The notes under the pieces are model-generated. The model was given only the letters and a program-made list of their open reading frames with translations. It searched no databases and had not been told where the DNA came from. This document shows positions 34,320-43,432 of a stretch of DNA of 64,000 bases, in pieces. The stretch's first letter is position 1. Each line of letters begins with the position of its first letter. Source of the DNA: Micromonospora_H sonneratiae (GTDB lineage: Bacteria > Actinomycetota > Actinomycetes > Mycobacteriales > Micromonosporaceae); NCBI RefSeq assembly GCF_042679305.1, contig NZ_JBHTMP010000012.1, forward strand, positions 92,418 through 156,417, read 5' to 3'. The translations under genes were made by a program, and so were the position numbers.

Positions 34320-35006
34320 CTAGAGGCCGCTGAGCCGTTGACCGGCCCGGACGACCGCCATCGCGTGCCGGTCACCCGGCCGGCGGCCCAGGCGCTCGAT
34401 CGGGCCGGAGACGCTGATCGAGGCGATCACCCGGCCGGTCCGGTCGCGGATCGGCGCTGAGACGCTGGCCACACCGGCCTCCCGCTCGGCAACGCTCTGC
34501 GACCAGCCGCGTCGCCGTACCTCGGCGAGGGTGCGACCGGTGAACTTGCAGCGGGGCAGCAGTGGCATCACCGCCTCCGGCGGCTCCCAGGCCAGCAGGA
34601 CCTGTGCGGCGGACCCGGCGGTCATCGGCAGCACCGAGCCGACCGGGACGGTGTCCCGCAGCCCGCTGGCGCGTTCCGCCGCGGCCACACAGACCCGCTC
34701 GTCGGCCCGCCGCAGGTAGAGCTGGGCACTCTCGCCGGTGGCGTCACGTAGCGCCGCCAGCAGGGGCTCGGCTGCGGTCAACAGCACGTCAGGCGCGGCG
34801 TTGGCCAGTTCGCCGAGGCGGGGGCCCGGCCGCCAGCGTCCCTGGGTGTCCCGTACCAGCATGCGATGGATCTCCAGCGCCTGTGCCAGCCGGTGCGCGG
34901 TGGCCCGCGGCAGCTTCGTGCGCTCGACGAGTTCGGCCAGGCTGGCGCCGTCGACGCAGGCGGCCAGGATGACCACCGCCTTGTCGAGAACGCCGACACC
35001 GCTCAT
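34320..35006 (-). CDS. ndgR: IclR-family regulator, NdgR-like
   Basis: Amino-acid metabolism regulator of about 228 residues. The N-terminal winged helix is at 5-65 (VLDKAVVILAACVDGASLAELVERTKLPRATAHRLAQ, here in parts) and the IclR ligand domain follows. The position, divergent from leuC-leuD with less than 60 bp between starts, is the hallmark of NdgR in Streptomyces and LtbR in corynebacteria, which control leuCD. ATG 35006 is chosen; GTG 35018 and ATG 35030 are alternatives. It probably binds the shared intergenic region and represses or activates leuCD. Confidence 0.88.
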   Translation of the reverse strand: MSGVGVLDKAVVILAACVDGASLAELVERTKLPRATAHRLAQALEIHRMLVRDTQGRWRPGPRLGELANAAPDVLLTAAEPLLAALRDATGESAQLYLRRADERVCVAAAERASGLRDTVPVGSVLPMTAGSAAQVLLAWEPPEAVMPLLPRCKFTGRTLAEVRRRGWSQSVAEREAGVASVSAPIRDRTGRVIASISVSGPIERLGRRPGDRHAMAVVRAGQRLSGL

Positions 35007-35032
35007 ACTGTGTCCCACAAGCCGAAACATAC

Positions 35033-35065
35033 CTCCCAGAATTTAGGATGTCCAGATGGTGGGAG
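35033..35065. promoter_or_regulatory. Inverted repeat at the ndgR-leuC divergent promoter
   Basis: CTCCCA at 35033-35038 and TGGGAG at 35060-35065 are inverted copies flanking the AATTTAGGAT element before leuC. They are a candidate binding site for the NdgR-like regulator. The second arm overlaps the first leuC codons. Confidence 0.35.
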
Positions 35066-36510
35066 TCACATCGAAGGCGGCATCGCCGAGGACCCTGGCC
35101 GAGAAGGTCTGGGATGCCCACGTGGTGCGATCCGCCGAGGGTGAACCAGACCTGCTCTTCATTGACCTGCACCTCCTGCACGAGGTCACCAGCCCGCAGG
35201 CCTTCGACGGTCTGCGGATGGCCGATCGTCAGGTACGGCGACCGGACCTGACCCTGGCGACCGAGGACCACAACACCCCGACCGGCTACGCCGACCCGGC
35301 GTTCCAGAGCCGGCGCGGGGATCTGTTGACCATCGCCGACCCGACCTCGCGTACGCAGATCGAGACACTGCGCCGCAACTGCGCCGAGTTCGGGGTCAAG
35401 ATCCACCCGCTCGGCGACGAGAACCAGGGGATCGTGCACGTGATCGGGCCACAGTTGGGGCTGACCCAGCCCGGCCTGACCATCGTCTGCGGGGACTCGC
35501 ACACCGCCACCCACGGTGCGTTCGGAGCGCTCGCCTTCGGCATCGGCACCAGCGAGGTGGAGCACGTCCTGGCCACCCAGACGCTGCCGCAGATCCGGCC
35601 GAGGACCATGGCGGTCACGGTCACCGGCGAACTCGGGCCGGGGGTCACCGCCAAGGACCTCGTCCTGGCGCTGATCGCCCAGGTGGGCACCGGTGGCGGT
35701 CGCGGCCACATCGTGGAGTACCGGGGTGAGGCGATCCGCAAGCTCTCCATGGAGGGCCGGATGACCATCGCCAACATGTCCATCGAATGGGGCGCCAAGG
35801 CCGGCATGATCGCGCCGGACGAGACCACCTTCGAGTACCTCAAGGGCCGCCCCAACGCGCCCCAGGGGGCCGACTGGGACGCCGCCGTGGAGTACTGGCG
35901 CACCCTGCCCACCGACGAGGGCGCCACCTTCGACACCGAGGTCGTCCTCGACGCCAGCCAGATCAGCCCATTCGTCACCTGGGGCACCAACCCGGGTCAG
36001 GGCACCTCGCTGAACTCGGTGGTGCCGGACCCGAGCGACTTCGACACCGAGGCCGAGCGGACCGCCGCCACGCGGGCCCTGGAGTACATGGACCTCCGGC
36101 CCGGTACGCCGCTGCGTGACGTCCCGGTCGACGTGGTCTTCGTCGGGTCGTGCACCAACGGGCGGCTGGAGGACCTACGCGCCGCCGCCGACGTGCTGCG
36201 CGGGCACAGGGTCGCCGACGGCGTACGGATGCTGGTCGTGCCTGGCTCCGCCGCCGTACGGGCCGCCGCCGAGAACGAGGGGCTGGACAGGGTGTTCACC
36301 GAGGCGGGCGCCGAATGGCGGTTCGCCGGGTGCTCGATGTGCCTGGGAATGAACCCCGACACGCTCACGCCGGGGCAGCGGTCCGCCTCCACCTCCAACC
36401 GAAACTTCGAGGGCCGGCAGGGCCGGGGTGGGCGTACCCACCTGGTTTCCCCGCCGGTCGCCGCCGCCACCGCCGTGGCCGGCCGGCTGGCCGCTCCGGC
36501 CGATCTGTGA
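35056..36510 (+). CDS. leuC: 3-isopropylmalate dehydratase large subunit
   Basis: Aconitase-type [4Fe-4S] enzyme, with LeuD converting 2- to 3-isopropylmalate, and citramalate to methylmalate in the CimA route. It has 484 residues. The cluster Cys residues are in FVGSCTNGR and GCSMCLGMN, and VCGDSHTATHGAFGALAFG is the family signature. ATG 35056 lies 7 bp after AGGA (35045-35048). It is followed by leuD after 13 bp. Almost all third positions are G or C, unlike leuD. Confidence 0.97.
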   Translation: MVGVTSKAASPRTLAEKVWDAHVVRSAEGEPDLLFIDLHLLHEVTSPQAFDGLRMADRQVRRPDLTLATEDHNTPTGYADPAFQSRRGDLLTIADPTSRTQIETLRRNCAEFGVKIHPLGDENQGIVHVIGPQLGLTQPGLTIVCGDSHTATHGAFGALAFGIGTSEVEHVLATQTLPQIRPRTMAVTVTGELGPGVTAKDLVLALIAQVGTGGGRGHIVEYRGEAIRKLSMEGRMTIANMSIEWGAKAGMIAPDETTFEYLKGRPNAPQGADWDAAVEYWRTLPTDEGATFDTEVVLDASQISPFVTWGTNPGQGTSLNSVVPDPSDFDTEAERTAATRALEYMDLRPGTPLRDVPVDVVFVGSCTNGRLEDLRAAADVLRGHRVADGVRMLVVPGSAAVRAAAENEGLDRVFTEAGAEWRFAGCSMCLGMNPDTLTPGQRSASTSNRNFEGRQGRGGRTHLVSPPVAAATAVAGRLAAPADL

Positions 36511-36523
36511 GGGGCAGATATCA

Positions 36524-37111
36524 ATGGAAAAGTTCACCGTTCACACCGGTTCCGCAGTCCCGCTCCGTCGCTCCAATGTGGATACGGATCAGATCATTCC
36601 GGCCGTGTATCTCAAGCGGGTAACCAGAACCGGCTTTGCCGACGGGCTCTTCAGCGCATGGCGGGAAGACCCGGCATTCGTACTCAATGATCATTCATAT
36701 TCCGGTGCTTCGATCCTGTTGGCCGGTCCCGAGTTTGGTACCGGGTCGTCGCGGGAGCACGCTGTCTGGGCGCTGCGGGACTGGGGGTTCCGGGCCGTCC
36801 TCTCCCCACGTTTCGGTGACATCTTCCGGGGGAACGCTCTGAAGGAAGGACTCTTACCAGTAGAGCTTGAATTGAATGTCATCGAGCAATTGTGGGAGTT
36901 GGTGGAAGCTGACCCGACCACGCAGATCGCGGTCGATCTGGCTGCCCGGGAGGTCCGGGCAGGCGGTTCGAGCTGGTCGTTCCCTATCGATGACTTCAGT
37001 CGTTGGCGGCTGATGGAAGGCTTGGATGACATTGGACTCACCCTCCGCCATGAGGCGTTCATCACCTCCTACGAGCAGGGTCGACTCCCCTTCCTGCCGG
37101 TTGTGAGATAG
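36524..37111 (+). CDS. leuD: 3-isopropylmalate dehydratase small subunit
   Basis: Small subunit (195 residues) that completes the isopropylmalate isomerase active site. It shows VPLRRSNVDTDQIIPAVYL and the GTGSSREHAVWAL motif that binds the substrate carboxylate. ATG 36524 follows GAGGGGCAG and lies 13 bp after leuC. Its codons use A/T third positions far more than leuC or its neighbours (for example ATT, GTA, GAT, TCA, TAT), so its composition differs although its sequence is a normal LeuD. It is followed by a terminator. Confidence 0.96.
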   Translation: MEKFTVHTGSAVPLRRSNVDTDQIIPAVYLKRVTRTGFADGLFSAWREDPAFVLNDHSYSGASILLAGPEFGTGSSREHAVWALRDWGFRAVLSPRFGDIFRGNALKEGLLPVELELNVIEQLWELVEADPTTQIAVDLAAREVRAGGSSWSFPIDDFSRWRLMEGLDDIGLTLRHEAFITSYEQGRLPFLPVVR

Positions 37112-37136
37112 TCCGTACGCCTGCCGCAGAGCCTTT

Positions 37137-37175
37137 TTCGCCCCCGTCGGTTGTACCGGCGGGGGCGAATCCTTT
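37137..37175 (+). terminator. Terminator of leuCD
   Basis: TTCGCCCCCG pairs with CGGGGGCGAA around a 13-base segment. A short TCCTTT follows. Confidence 0.75.
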
Positions 37176-37284
37176 ACGACACAACGACTTTTTTCCGGAA
37201 GATGTTTGTGTCCTGGTGGCACAGGGCATACCGTGCGCGCAGAATGGCTCGCGTTGAGTCTAGTTGCACATATGGGAGGAAGTC

Positions 37285-37905
37285 GTGAACAAGGCCGAGC
37301 TCATCGAGGCTCTCGCCGTACGCCTGGGGGATCGTAAGGCGGCGACGGCGGCGCTCGACGCGGTCCTCACCGAGGTTCAGGCCGCGGTCACCAAGGGCGA
37401 CCGCGTGGCGATCACCGGATTCGGAGTGTTCGAAAAGCGCGTACGCGGCCCGCGAACAGCGCGCAACCCGCGTACCGGCGAGGCGGTGAAGGTCAAAAAG
37501 ACATCCGTGCCGACCTTCCGGCCGGGCGCCGGGTTCAAGGAGATGGTCGCCAGCGGTAAGGCACCCAAGACCGCAGCCGCACCCAAGAAGACCACCGCTG
37601 CGGCGACGGCAGCGGCGAAGAAGACCACCGCGGCCAAGGCCCCCGCCAAGACCGCCGCGGCCAAGAAGACGACCGCCACCAAGGCGGCGGCGAAGAAGAC
37701 GGTCACCAAGAAGGCGGCCCCGACCAAGGCAGCCGCCAAGACCACCACCAAGAAGGTGACCACCGCCAAGACCGCGCCGGCCAAGAAGGCGGCGGTGAAG
37801 AAGACCACGGTGGCCAAGAAGACCACCGCGGCGAAGACCACCACGGCGGCCAAGAAGGCTCCAGCCAAGAAGACCGCGACCAAGAAGGCCGCGGCGAAGC
37901 GCTGA
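37285..37905 (+). CDS. hup: HU-family DNA-binding protein with Lys/Ala-rich tail
   Basis: Nucleoid protein of 206 residues. Residues 1-90 are a normal HU fold (NKAELIEALAVRLGDRKAA, then GFGVFEKRVRGPRTARNPRTG, the DNA-binding arm, and FRPGAGFKEMV). The remaining ~115 residues are Lys/Ala/Thr repeats of the PAKKTA/TKKAA type, like mycobacterial HupB or Streptomyces HupS, which bind DNA non-specifically and condense the nucleoid. GTG 37285 follows GGGAGGA; an earlier ATG at 37264 adds HIWEEV and is less likely. Confidence 0.93.
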   Translation: MNKAELIEALAVRLGDRKAATAALDAVLTEVQAAVTKGDRVAITGFGVFEKRVRGPRTARNPRTGEAVKVKKTSVPTFRPGAGFKEMVASGKAPKTAAAPKKTTAAATAAAKKTTAAKAPAKTAAAKKTTATKAAAKKTVTKKAAPTKAAAKTTTKKVTTAKTAPAKKAAVKKTTVAKKTTAAKTTTAAKKAPAKKTATKKAAAKR

Positions 37906-37918
37906 ATCAGCCGTACCC

Positions 37919-37950
37919 AAGGGCGTCCACCGGCTCCGGTGGGCGCCCTT
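37919..37950 (+). terminator. Hairpin after hup
   Basis: AAGGGCG-TCCACCGG pairs with CCGGTGG-GCGCCCTT around a short loop. There is only a weak T tract. It lies 14 bp after the hup stop. Confidence 0.65.
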
Positions 37951-38070
37951 CGCCATGCCACCGGCACCATCTCCGCGCTCAGACTGCGGTTTCCGGTGGA
38001 GCCATTGACCTGACCGACCGGGACATCGAGAATCGCCGGCAACTCACGCCCCCCACCGCAGGGAGTGTCG

Positions 38071-40056
38071 ATGCGCCGTCCCGCCACCGCCAATGTTGCA
38101 GTCTGCCTGGGTGTTCTCGTCCTCGTGGACATTCTGCGGGTCTGGTTGCCCGCCATCATCACCATCTTCGGGCAGGCCGCGTCCACGCCGGCCGAACTGA
38201 TGGGGGCCTTCGCCCTGCTGTGGTTCCTGTTGCCGTTGGCCGTCCCGGCGCTGCTCCGGCGGACCGGTGCCGGACCGGTCGCCCTGACCGCCGTGGTCGT
38301 GCTGGCTGTCGCCCGGCTCGCGCTGACCGCCACGCCGGGCGGACAGTTGCAGCTCTACCTTGCCAGTGTCGGGCTGCTGGCGGGACTGGTCTGGCTCACG
38401 GCGACCGCCCACACGACCGTACGGCCGGTGCCCGGGTTGGTGCTGGGGCTGGCCCTCGGCACGATCGCGCACACCGTGCTGGGGACGTACGACCTGGTCT
38501 GGCGCGGGGGATGGGCGGCCTGGACGGTCAGCGTGGTGCTGGTCGGGCTGCTGGTGGCCGCGCAGGCCCGCACCCCGACGCAGCCGGTACGCGCCGCTGA
38601 CGCCGAAGATTCCGCTGGGGTGGCCGATACCTGGCCGGCGGTCGTGCAGGCCCGCAGCTGGCTTCTCGTCGGCCCAACGGTGCTGCTCAGCGGCATGGTG
38701 GCACTGTCGCCCGCGCTGGCCGGCGCAACGACGTCGTACCTGTTCGGTGCCCCGACCCGGCGGTTGGCCGAGTCGACGGGTGGGTGGGGCCTGCCGGAGG
38801 GAACCCTGATCGGGCTGGCCGTCGGACTGTTCGTCCTGACCGCCCTGTCCCGGCCGCACCGATCCACCCGCTGGTGGGGGCCGTTGGCGCTGGTCGTCGG
38901 CGTACTCCTGTTCGCCATCGGCTGGATACCGGCGCTGGCACCGGCGATCCTGCTCACCGCCGCCGGTCTCGGCGCCTGCCTGGCCCTGGCCGGGGCGACC
39001 ACCGGGGAGCCGGCACCCGCCGGATCCGTTGCGGCACGACGGCGGAGCTACGCGGCGGCGGGCGGCATGCTCGTCTTCGTCGTCGCAGCCATCGCCTACT
39101 ACGCCGCCTACGACCTGGGCTACCCCAACGGCTGGGCACCCGTGGCAGTCGCCGGCCTCGTCGCCGTCCAGGCGTCACGACCCGCACCCGGAGCGGCCCG
39201 GGATACGCCCAGTCCCGCCCTGCGGCGGGCGGCTTCCATGGCCGCAGGTGGGCGGGCCGGTCGGCTGGCCGCCGCCCTCACCGCCCTCACCGTGCTCGGA
39301 GCGGTCCAGATCCCGGGTGACTCCGACGATCCGGCCCCCCGGTCGGCAGCCGACCCGATCCGGCTGGTCGCCTACAACATCCGGATGGGCTTCGGTCTGG
39401 ACGGGCGCTTCGACCTGGCCGGACTGGTCGACGTCGTCGCCGGGGAGAAACCCGATGTCGTGGTACTCAGCGAGGTCGACCGGGCCTGGCTGCTCAACGG
39501 CGGACACGACACCCTGGCACTGCTGGCCCGGCGACTGGACCTGCCGTACGTCTTCGCGCCGGCCGCCGACCCGGTCTGGGGCGACGCCGTACTGACCCGG
39601 ATCCCCGTACGGCATGCCGAGACCCGGGCGCTGCCCGCCGTCGGCGCACCCACCGGAGCGCAGGCGCTGGCCGTGACCCTCGACCTCGACGGCCGGGAAC
39701 TGGTGGTCGTCTCCACCCACCTGCAACCCCCGCCCGACGAAGGGCCGGTGGTGCAGGCCCGCGCGGTGGCCAGCTTCGCCACCGGGTACGCCGGGTGCCG
39801 ACCGCTGGTCGTGGCCGGTGACCTGAACACCGAACCGGGAGAACCGGCGTTCGCCGAGTTCATCCGGGCCGACCTGGTCGACGCGCTTGCCGATGCCCGA
39901 CCCCTGCCCACCAGCCCGGCGGACGCGCCGCACGGGCAGATCGACCACGTCCTCGTCTCCGGCGGTATCACGCCCCGCGACGCCGTGGCCCCACGTAGCA
40001 CCGCATCCGATCACCTGGCCGTCGCCGTGACCCTGGCCATCGGTGGCGGGTGCTGA
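38071..40056 (+). CDS. Multi-pass membrane protein with endonuclease/exonuclease/phosphatase domain
   Basis: A 661-residue protein. About 400 N-terminal residues form ten or more hydrophobic segments. The C-terminal EEP domain starts near residue 430 (VAYNIRMGFGLDG), with VLSEVDRAW Glu, VVAGDLNTEPGE, GQIDHVLVSG and ASDHLAVAVTL, so catalytic residues are present. The domain probably lies outside the membrane. It is a larger relative of the protein at 19733-20743. ATG 38071 follows GGGAG at 5 bp; GTG 38065 is an alternative. The 23-bp repeats start at its 3' end. Confidence 0.85.
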   Translation: MRRPATANVAVCLGVLVLVDILRVWLPAIITIFGQAASTPAELMGAFALLWFLLPLAVPALLRRTGAGPVALTAVVVLAVARLALTATPGGQLQLYLASVGLLAGLVWLTATAHTTVRPVPGLVLGLALGTIAHTVLGTYDLVWRGGWAAWTVSVVLVGLLVAAQARTPTQPVRAADAEDSAGVADTWPAVVQARSWLLVGPTVLLSGMVALSPALAGATTSYLFGAPTRRLAESTGGWGLPEGTLIGLAVGLFVLTALSRPHRSTRWWGPLALVVGVLLFAIGWIPALAPAILLTAAGLGACLALAGATTGEPAPAGSVAARRRSYAAAGGMLVFVVAAIAYYAAYDLGYPNGWAPVAVAGLVAVQASRPAPGAARDTPSPALRRAASMAAGGRAGRLAAALTALTVLGAVQIPGDSDDPAPRSAADPIRLVAYNIRMGFGLDGRFDLAGLVDVVAGEKPDVVVLSEVDRAWLLNGGHDTLALLARRLDLPYVFAPAADPVWGDAVLTRIPVRHAETRALPAVGAPTGAQALAVTLDLDGRELVVVSTHLQPPPDEGPVVQARAVASFATGYAGCRPLVVAGDLNTEPGEPAFAEFIRADLVDALADARPLPTSPADAPHGQIDHVLVSGGITPRDAVAPRSTASDHLAVAVTLAIGGGC

Positions 40057-40211
40057 CCCGGCCACCAGGATTGAATGGCGACGCCTACCAGGGGTCGGCA
40101 GCGACACCCACCGGGGATGGGCAGCGACGCCTACCAGGGTTCGGCGGCGGCACCCACCAGGATTGGGCGGCGACGCCTACCACGGGTCGGCAGCGACCAA
40201 CCGGTCGGCGG
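40054..40211. repeat. 23-bp tandem repeat array between convergent genes
   Basis: Units such as GGCAGCGACGCCTACCAGGG start at 40077, 40097, 40120, 40143, 40166 and 40189. After a 20-bp first step, four successive units are exactly 23 bp apart. Odd and even units differ slightly (GACGCCTACC versus GACACCCACC), hinting at a 46-bp higher-order unit. The stop codon of the reverse-strand NUDIX gene (40177-40179) is inside. Confidence 0.85.
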
Positions 40212-41172
40212 CGAAGGCCAGCAGCCAGCCGCCGCCCTTCGGGGTGGCGAACCCGTGCGGCACCGGCAGTGTCGCCGCCCCGGCGTCCGGGCCGATGACG
40301 TCACCGACGTCGGCACCGGGGACGTCACCGGCGTCGGCTGAGCCGGCCAACAGGGCCAGTACGCCCGGAATCACCCTGCCCTGGCTGCACACCGCCACCG
40401 GCTCACCAGCGACGGCCAACTCGACGAGCCGGCTGGCGGCGGCCAGGACGCACTCCGTACGGAGCTGACCGGGAACCGGCTCGTCGAACACCCCGTCCAC
40501 CTCGATCGGCAGATCGAGCCGCTCGGCAGCCGGATCCAGGGTCTGTACGCAGCGGCGGGCCGAGGCGGACAGCAGACGTACCGGCTGGATCAGCGGCACC
40601 AGCCGGGCCAGGTCCAGTGCCTGTGCCCGCCCCACGTCGTCCAGCGGGCGGGCGGTGTCCGGACCGGACCAGGTGGCCCGCCGACCGGCGGAGGCGTGCC
40701 GGAGCAACGCCAACGTCACGGTGACCCGGGGGAGTGCGGCGAACGACCGCAGCACCGTCGCGTCGTGCGGGTAGCTGACCAGGCGTACCGCCTCGTCGAC
40801 CGGCAACCAGCGCAACAGGTCGACCTCGGTGTCCGGCTGGAAACCACCGGCCCCCACCGCCCGCAGCGACCAGTAGTCGACGACCTTCGGCCGCCCGTCG
40901 CTGACGTACCGCGCGCTGGGCAGCCGCACCTGCGGTACCGCGCGGACGTCCGCCTCCTCCGCGACCTCGCGTACGGCGGCCAGCAGCGCCGGCTCACCCG
41001 GATCCAGCTTGCCCTTCGGCAGGGACCAGTCGTCGTAGCGTGGGCGGTGCACCAGGCAGACCTCGACACCGTCACCCTCGACGCCGTCACCGGAGGGCCG
41101 CCACACCACGCCGCCGGCGGCCCGCACCACCGTCCGGTCCGGTACCGCGTTCGCCCCCCAGCATCCGCGCAC
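40177..41172 (-). CDS. NUDIX hydrolase fused to histidine phosphatase (MutT1-like)
   Basis: A 331-residue two-domain protein. The N-terminal NUDIX domain carries the full box in GKLDPGEPALLAAVREVAEEADV (shown here in parts: GX5E, REVAEE). The C-terminal histidine phosphatase domain begins LLRHASAGRRATW. This matches mycobacterial MutT1, which hydrolyses 8-oxo-dGTP and diadenosine polyphosphates in two steps. It lies 9 bp after ppk on the same strand and may be cotranscribed with it. Its C-terminus lies in the 23-bp tandem repeat. Confidence 0.9.
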   Translation of the reverse strand: MRGCWGANAVPDRTVVRAAGGVVWRPSGDGVEGDGVEVCLVHRPRYDDWSLPKGKLDPGEPALLAAVREVAEEADVRAVPQVRLPSARYVSDGRPKVVDYWSLRAVGAGGFQPDTEVDLLRWLPVDEAVRLVSYPHDATVLRSFAALPRVTVTLALLRHASAGRRATWSGPDTARPLDDVGRAQALDLARLVPLIQPVRLLSASARRCVQTLDPAAERLDLPIEVDGVFDEPVPGQLRTECVLAAASRLVELAVAGEPVAVCSQGRVIPGVLALLAGSADAGDVPGADVGDVIGPDAGAATLPVPHGFATPKGGGWLLAFAADRLVAADPW

Positions 41173-41181
41173 CCGACCAGC

Positions 41182-43377
41182 CTATGCCCCGTCCCCGACC
41201 GCCCGGCGCAGCAGCAGGTCCTGTAGGTGCGTCAGCCGCGCCCCGGGCGTTCCGGCCAGTCGGTGCCAACTGCCGTCGGCGGCCAACTCGAACGCCTCCA
41301 CCCCGGGATCCATGGCCGCCCGCAGCACCTGGTCCAACTCCGTACGGGCAGCCGGATCGGTCACCCGTACCAGCGCCTCGACCCGGCGGTCCAGGTTCCG
41401 GTGCATCAGGTCGGCCGACCCGATCCAGAACTCGGCGTCACCGTCGTTGCCGAACCGGAAGACCCGGGAATGTTCCAGGAACCGGCCGAGGATGGAACGC
41501 ACCCGGATGTTCTCCGACAGTCCCGGTACGCCGGGACGCAGCGTGCACATGCCCCGGATGATGAGGTCGACGTGCACCCCGGCCCGGGAGGCCCGGTAGA
41601 GCGCGTCCACGATCTCCTCGTCGACCAGGGAGTTGACCTTCAGCTGGACCAGGCCCGGCGCGTCCGGTCGGGTGTAGGCGATCTCCCGTTCGATCCGGTC
41701 GACCAGGCCACGTCGTACGCCGTGCGGGGCGACCAGCAGCCGTCGGTACGAGGTCTGCCGGCTGTAGCCGGTCAGCACGTTGAACAGGTCGGTCAGGTCC
41801 GCCCCGACCTCCGGATCGGCGGTCAGCATCCCGAAGTCCTCGTAGAGCCGGGCCGTCTTCGGGTGGTAGTTCCCGGTGCCGATGTGGCAGTACCGACGGA
41901 TCGAGTCGCCCTCCTGCCGTACGACCAGCGCGGTCTTGGCATGTGTCTTGAGCCCGACCAGGCCGTAGACGACGTGACAGCCGGCCCGCTCCAGCATCCG
42001 CGCCCAGCCGATGTTGGCCACCTCGTCGAACCGGGCCTTCACCTCCACCAGCACCACCACCTGTTTGCCAGCGGCGGCGGCCTCGATCAGCGCGTCCACG
42101 ATCGGCGAGTCACCGCTGGTGCGGTACAGCGTCTGCTTGATGGCCAGCACGTCCGGGTCGGCGGCGGCCTGCTCCACGAAGCGTTGCACGCTGGTCGCGA
42201 ACGAGTGGTACGGGTGGTGCACGAGCACGTCCCCGTCGCGCAGGGTGGCGAACACGCTGCGCGGCACCTCACCCTCGGCCAGCCGGGGATGGGTGGCCGG
42301 CACGAACGGTCGGTCCTTCAGGTCCGGCCGATCCGACTCCTCGTAGACCTGCCACAGCGACGACAGGTCCAGCAGGCCCGGCACCCGCAGCACATCCTGC
42401 GGATCCATGTCCAGTTCGCGCAGCAGCAACTCCAGCACGTGGTCGGAGATGGAGGCGGCCACCTCGAGGCGTACCGGTGGGCCGAACCGGCGTCGGGCCA
42501 ACTCCCGCTCCAGGGCCTGCAACAGGTCCTCGTCGCGGTCCTCGTCCACCTCCACCTCGGCGTTGCGGGTCACCCGGAACAGGTGGCACTCGACCACCTG
42601 CATCCCGGAGAACAGCTGCCCCAGGTGGACCGCGATCAGGTCCTCCACCGGCAGGAACCGGGTACCCGGCGAGTCCCGCCCGACCCGGACGAAGCGGGGC
42701 ACGTTGTTGGGCACCTTGACCCGGGCGAACAACTCCGGCCCGCCGGCCGGGTCCCGGACCACCACCGCCAGGTTCAGCGACCGGCTGGAGATGTACGGGA
42801 ACGGGTGCGCCGGGTCCACGGCCAACGGCGTGAGCACCGGGAAGATCTGCTCCCGGAAGTACGTACGCAGCCGGTCCCGCTCGGTCCCGTCCAGTTCCGC
42901 CCAGCGGGGCAGGTGGATGTCCTGGGCGGCCAGCCCGGGCAGTACCTCGTCGGTGAAACAGCTGGCGTGCCGGTTGACCAGGTCGGCGGCCTTCGCGGCG
43001 ATCAGCTCCAGTTGCGTACGCGGGGGCAGCCGGTCACCGCCCCGTACCGGCAACCCGGCCTGCCAGCGTCGTTTCAGACCGGCCACCCGGACCATGTAGA
43101 ACTCGTCCAGGTTGCTGGCGAAGATGGCCAGGAACTTCGCCCGTTCCAGCAGCGGAGTGTCCCGGTCCTCGGCCAGCGCCAGCACCCGGGCGTTGAAATC
43201 CAGCCAGGACAGCTCCCGGTTGAGGAACCGGTCCTCCGGCAACGGCGCGGGAGCGGCCAACCGCACGGTTGGCTCGGTGACCGGCCCAACAGCTGGCTCG
43301 GCCGCCGGCCCAACAGCCGGCTCGGTGACCGGTCGAGCAGCCGGGGCGCTGGCTGGATCTTCGGGCGGACGACTCAC
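41182..43377 (-). CDS. ppk: Polyphosphate kinase
   Basis: Makes inorganic polyphosphate from ATP by way of a phosphohistidine. It has 731 residues, typical plus an N-terminal extension. The N-terminal domain has FLNRELSWLDFNARVL, and the catalytic domain has the autophosphorylated His in GTGNYHPKTARLYEDFG and Arg/His partners further on. Residues ~17-38 are repeats of VTEPAVGPAAEPAVGP type encoded by about 30-bp repeats at 43260-43340. It precedes the MutT1-like gene. Confidence 0.96.
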   Translation of the reverse strand: MSRPPEDPASAPAARPVTEPAVGPAAEPAVGPVTEPTVRLAAPAPLPEDRFLNRELSWLDFNARVLALAEDRDTPLLERAKFLAIFASNLDEFYMVRVAGLKRRWQAGLPVRGGDRLPPRTQLELIAAKAADLVNRHASCFTDEVLPGLAAQDIHLPRWAELDGTERDRLRTYFREQIFPVLTPLAVDPAHPFPYISSRSLNLAVVVRDPAGGPELFARVKVPNNVPRFVRVGRDSPGTRFLPVEDLIAVHLGQLFSGMQVVECHLFRVTRNAEVEVDEDRDEDLLQALERELARRRFGPPVRLEVAASISDHVLELLLRELDMDPQDVLRVPGLLDLSSLWQVYEESDRPDLKDRPFVPATHPRLAEGEVPRSVFATLRDGDVLVHHPYHSFATSVQRFVEQAAADPDVLAIKQTLYRTSGDSPIVDALIEAAAAGKQVVVLVEVKARFDEVANIGWARMLERAGCHVVYGLVGLKTHAKTALVVRQEGDSIRRYCHIGTGNYHPKTARLYEDFGMLTADPEVGADLTDLFNVLTGYSRQTSYRRLLVAPHGVRRGLVDRIEREIAYTRPDAPGLVQLKVNSLVDEEIVDALYRASRAGVHVDLIIRGMCTLRPGVPGLSENIRVRSILGRFLEHSRVFRFGNDGDAEFWIGSADLMHRNLDRRVEALVRVTDPAARTELDQVLRAAMDPGVEAFELAADGSWHRLAGTPGARLTHLQDLLLRRAVGDGA

Positions 43378-43432
43378 CGGCCCATCATCACCCGATGAAG
43401 ATGAATGCGAAACGAAGTCGACGTTGCCGAGG

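Noticed and set aside
40054..40211. CRISPR-like array
   Set aside because: Units are contiguous with no unique spacers, and no cas genes are in the window.
41227..43398. 723-codon open frame antisense to ppk
   Set aside because: It lies wholly opposite a clear ppk gene; long antisense frames are expected at this GC content. The product is rich in His, Arg, Gln and Gly with no family motif.
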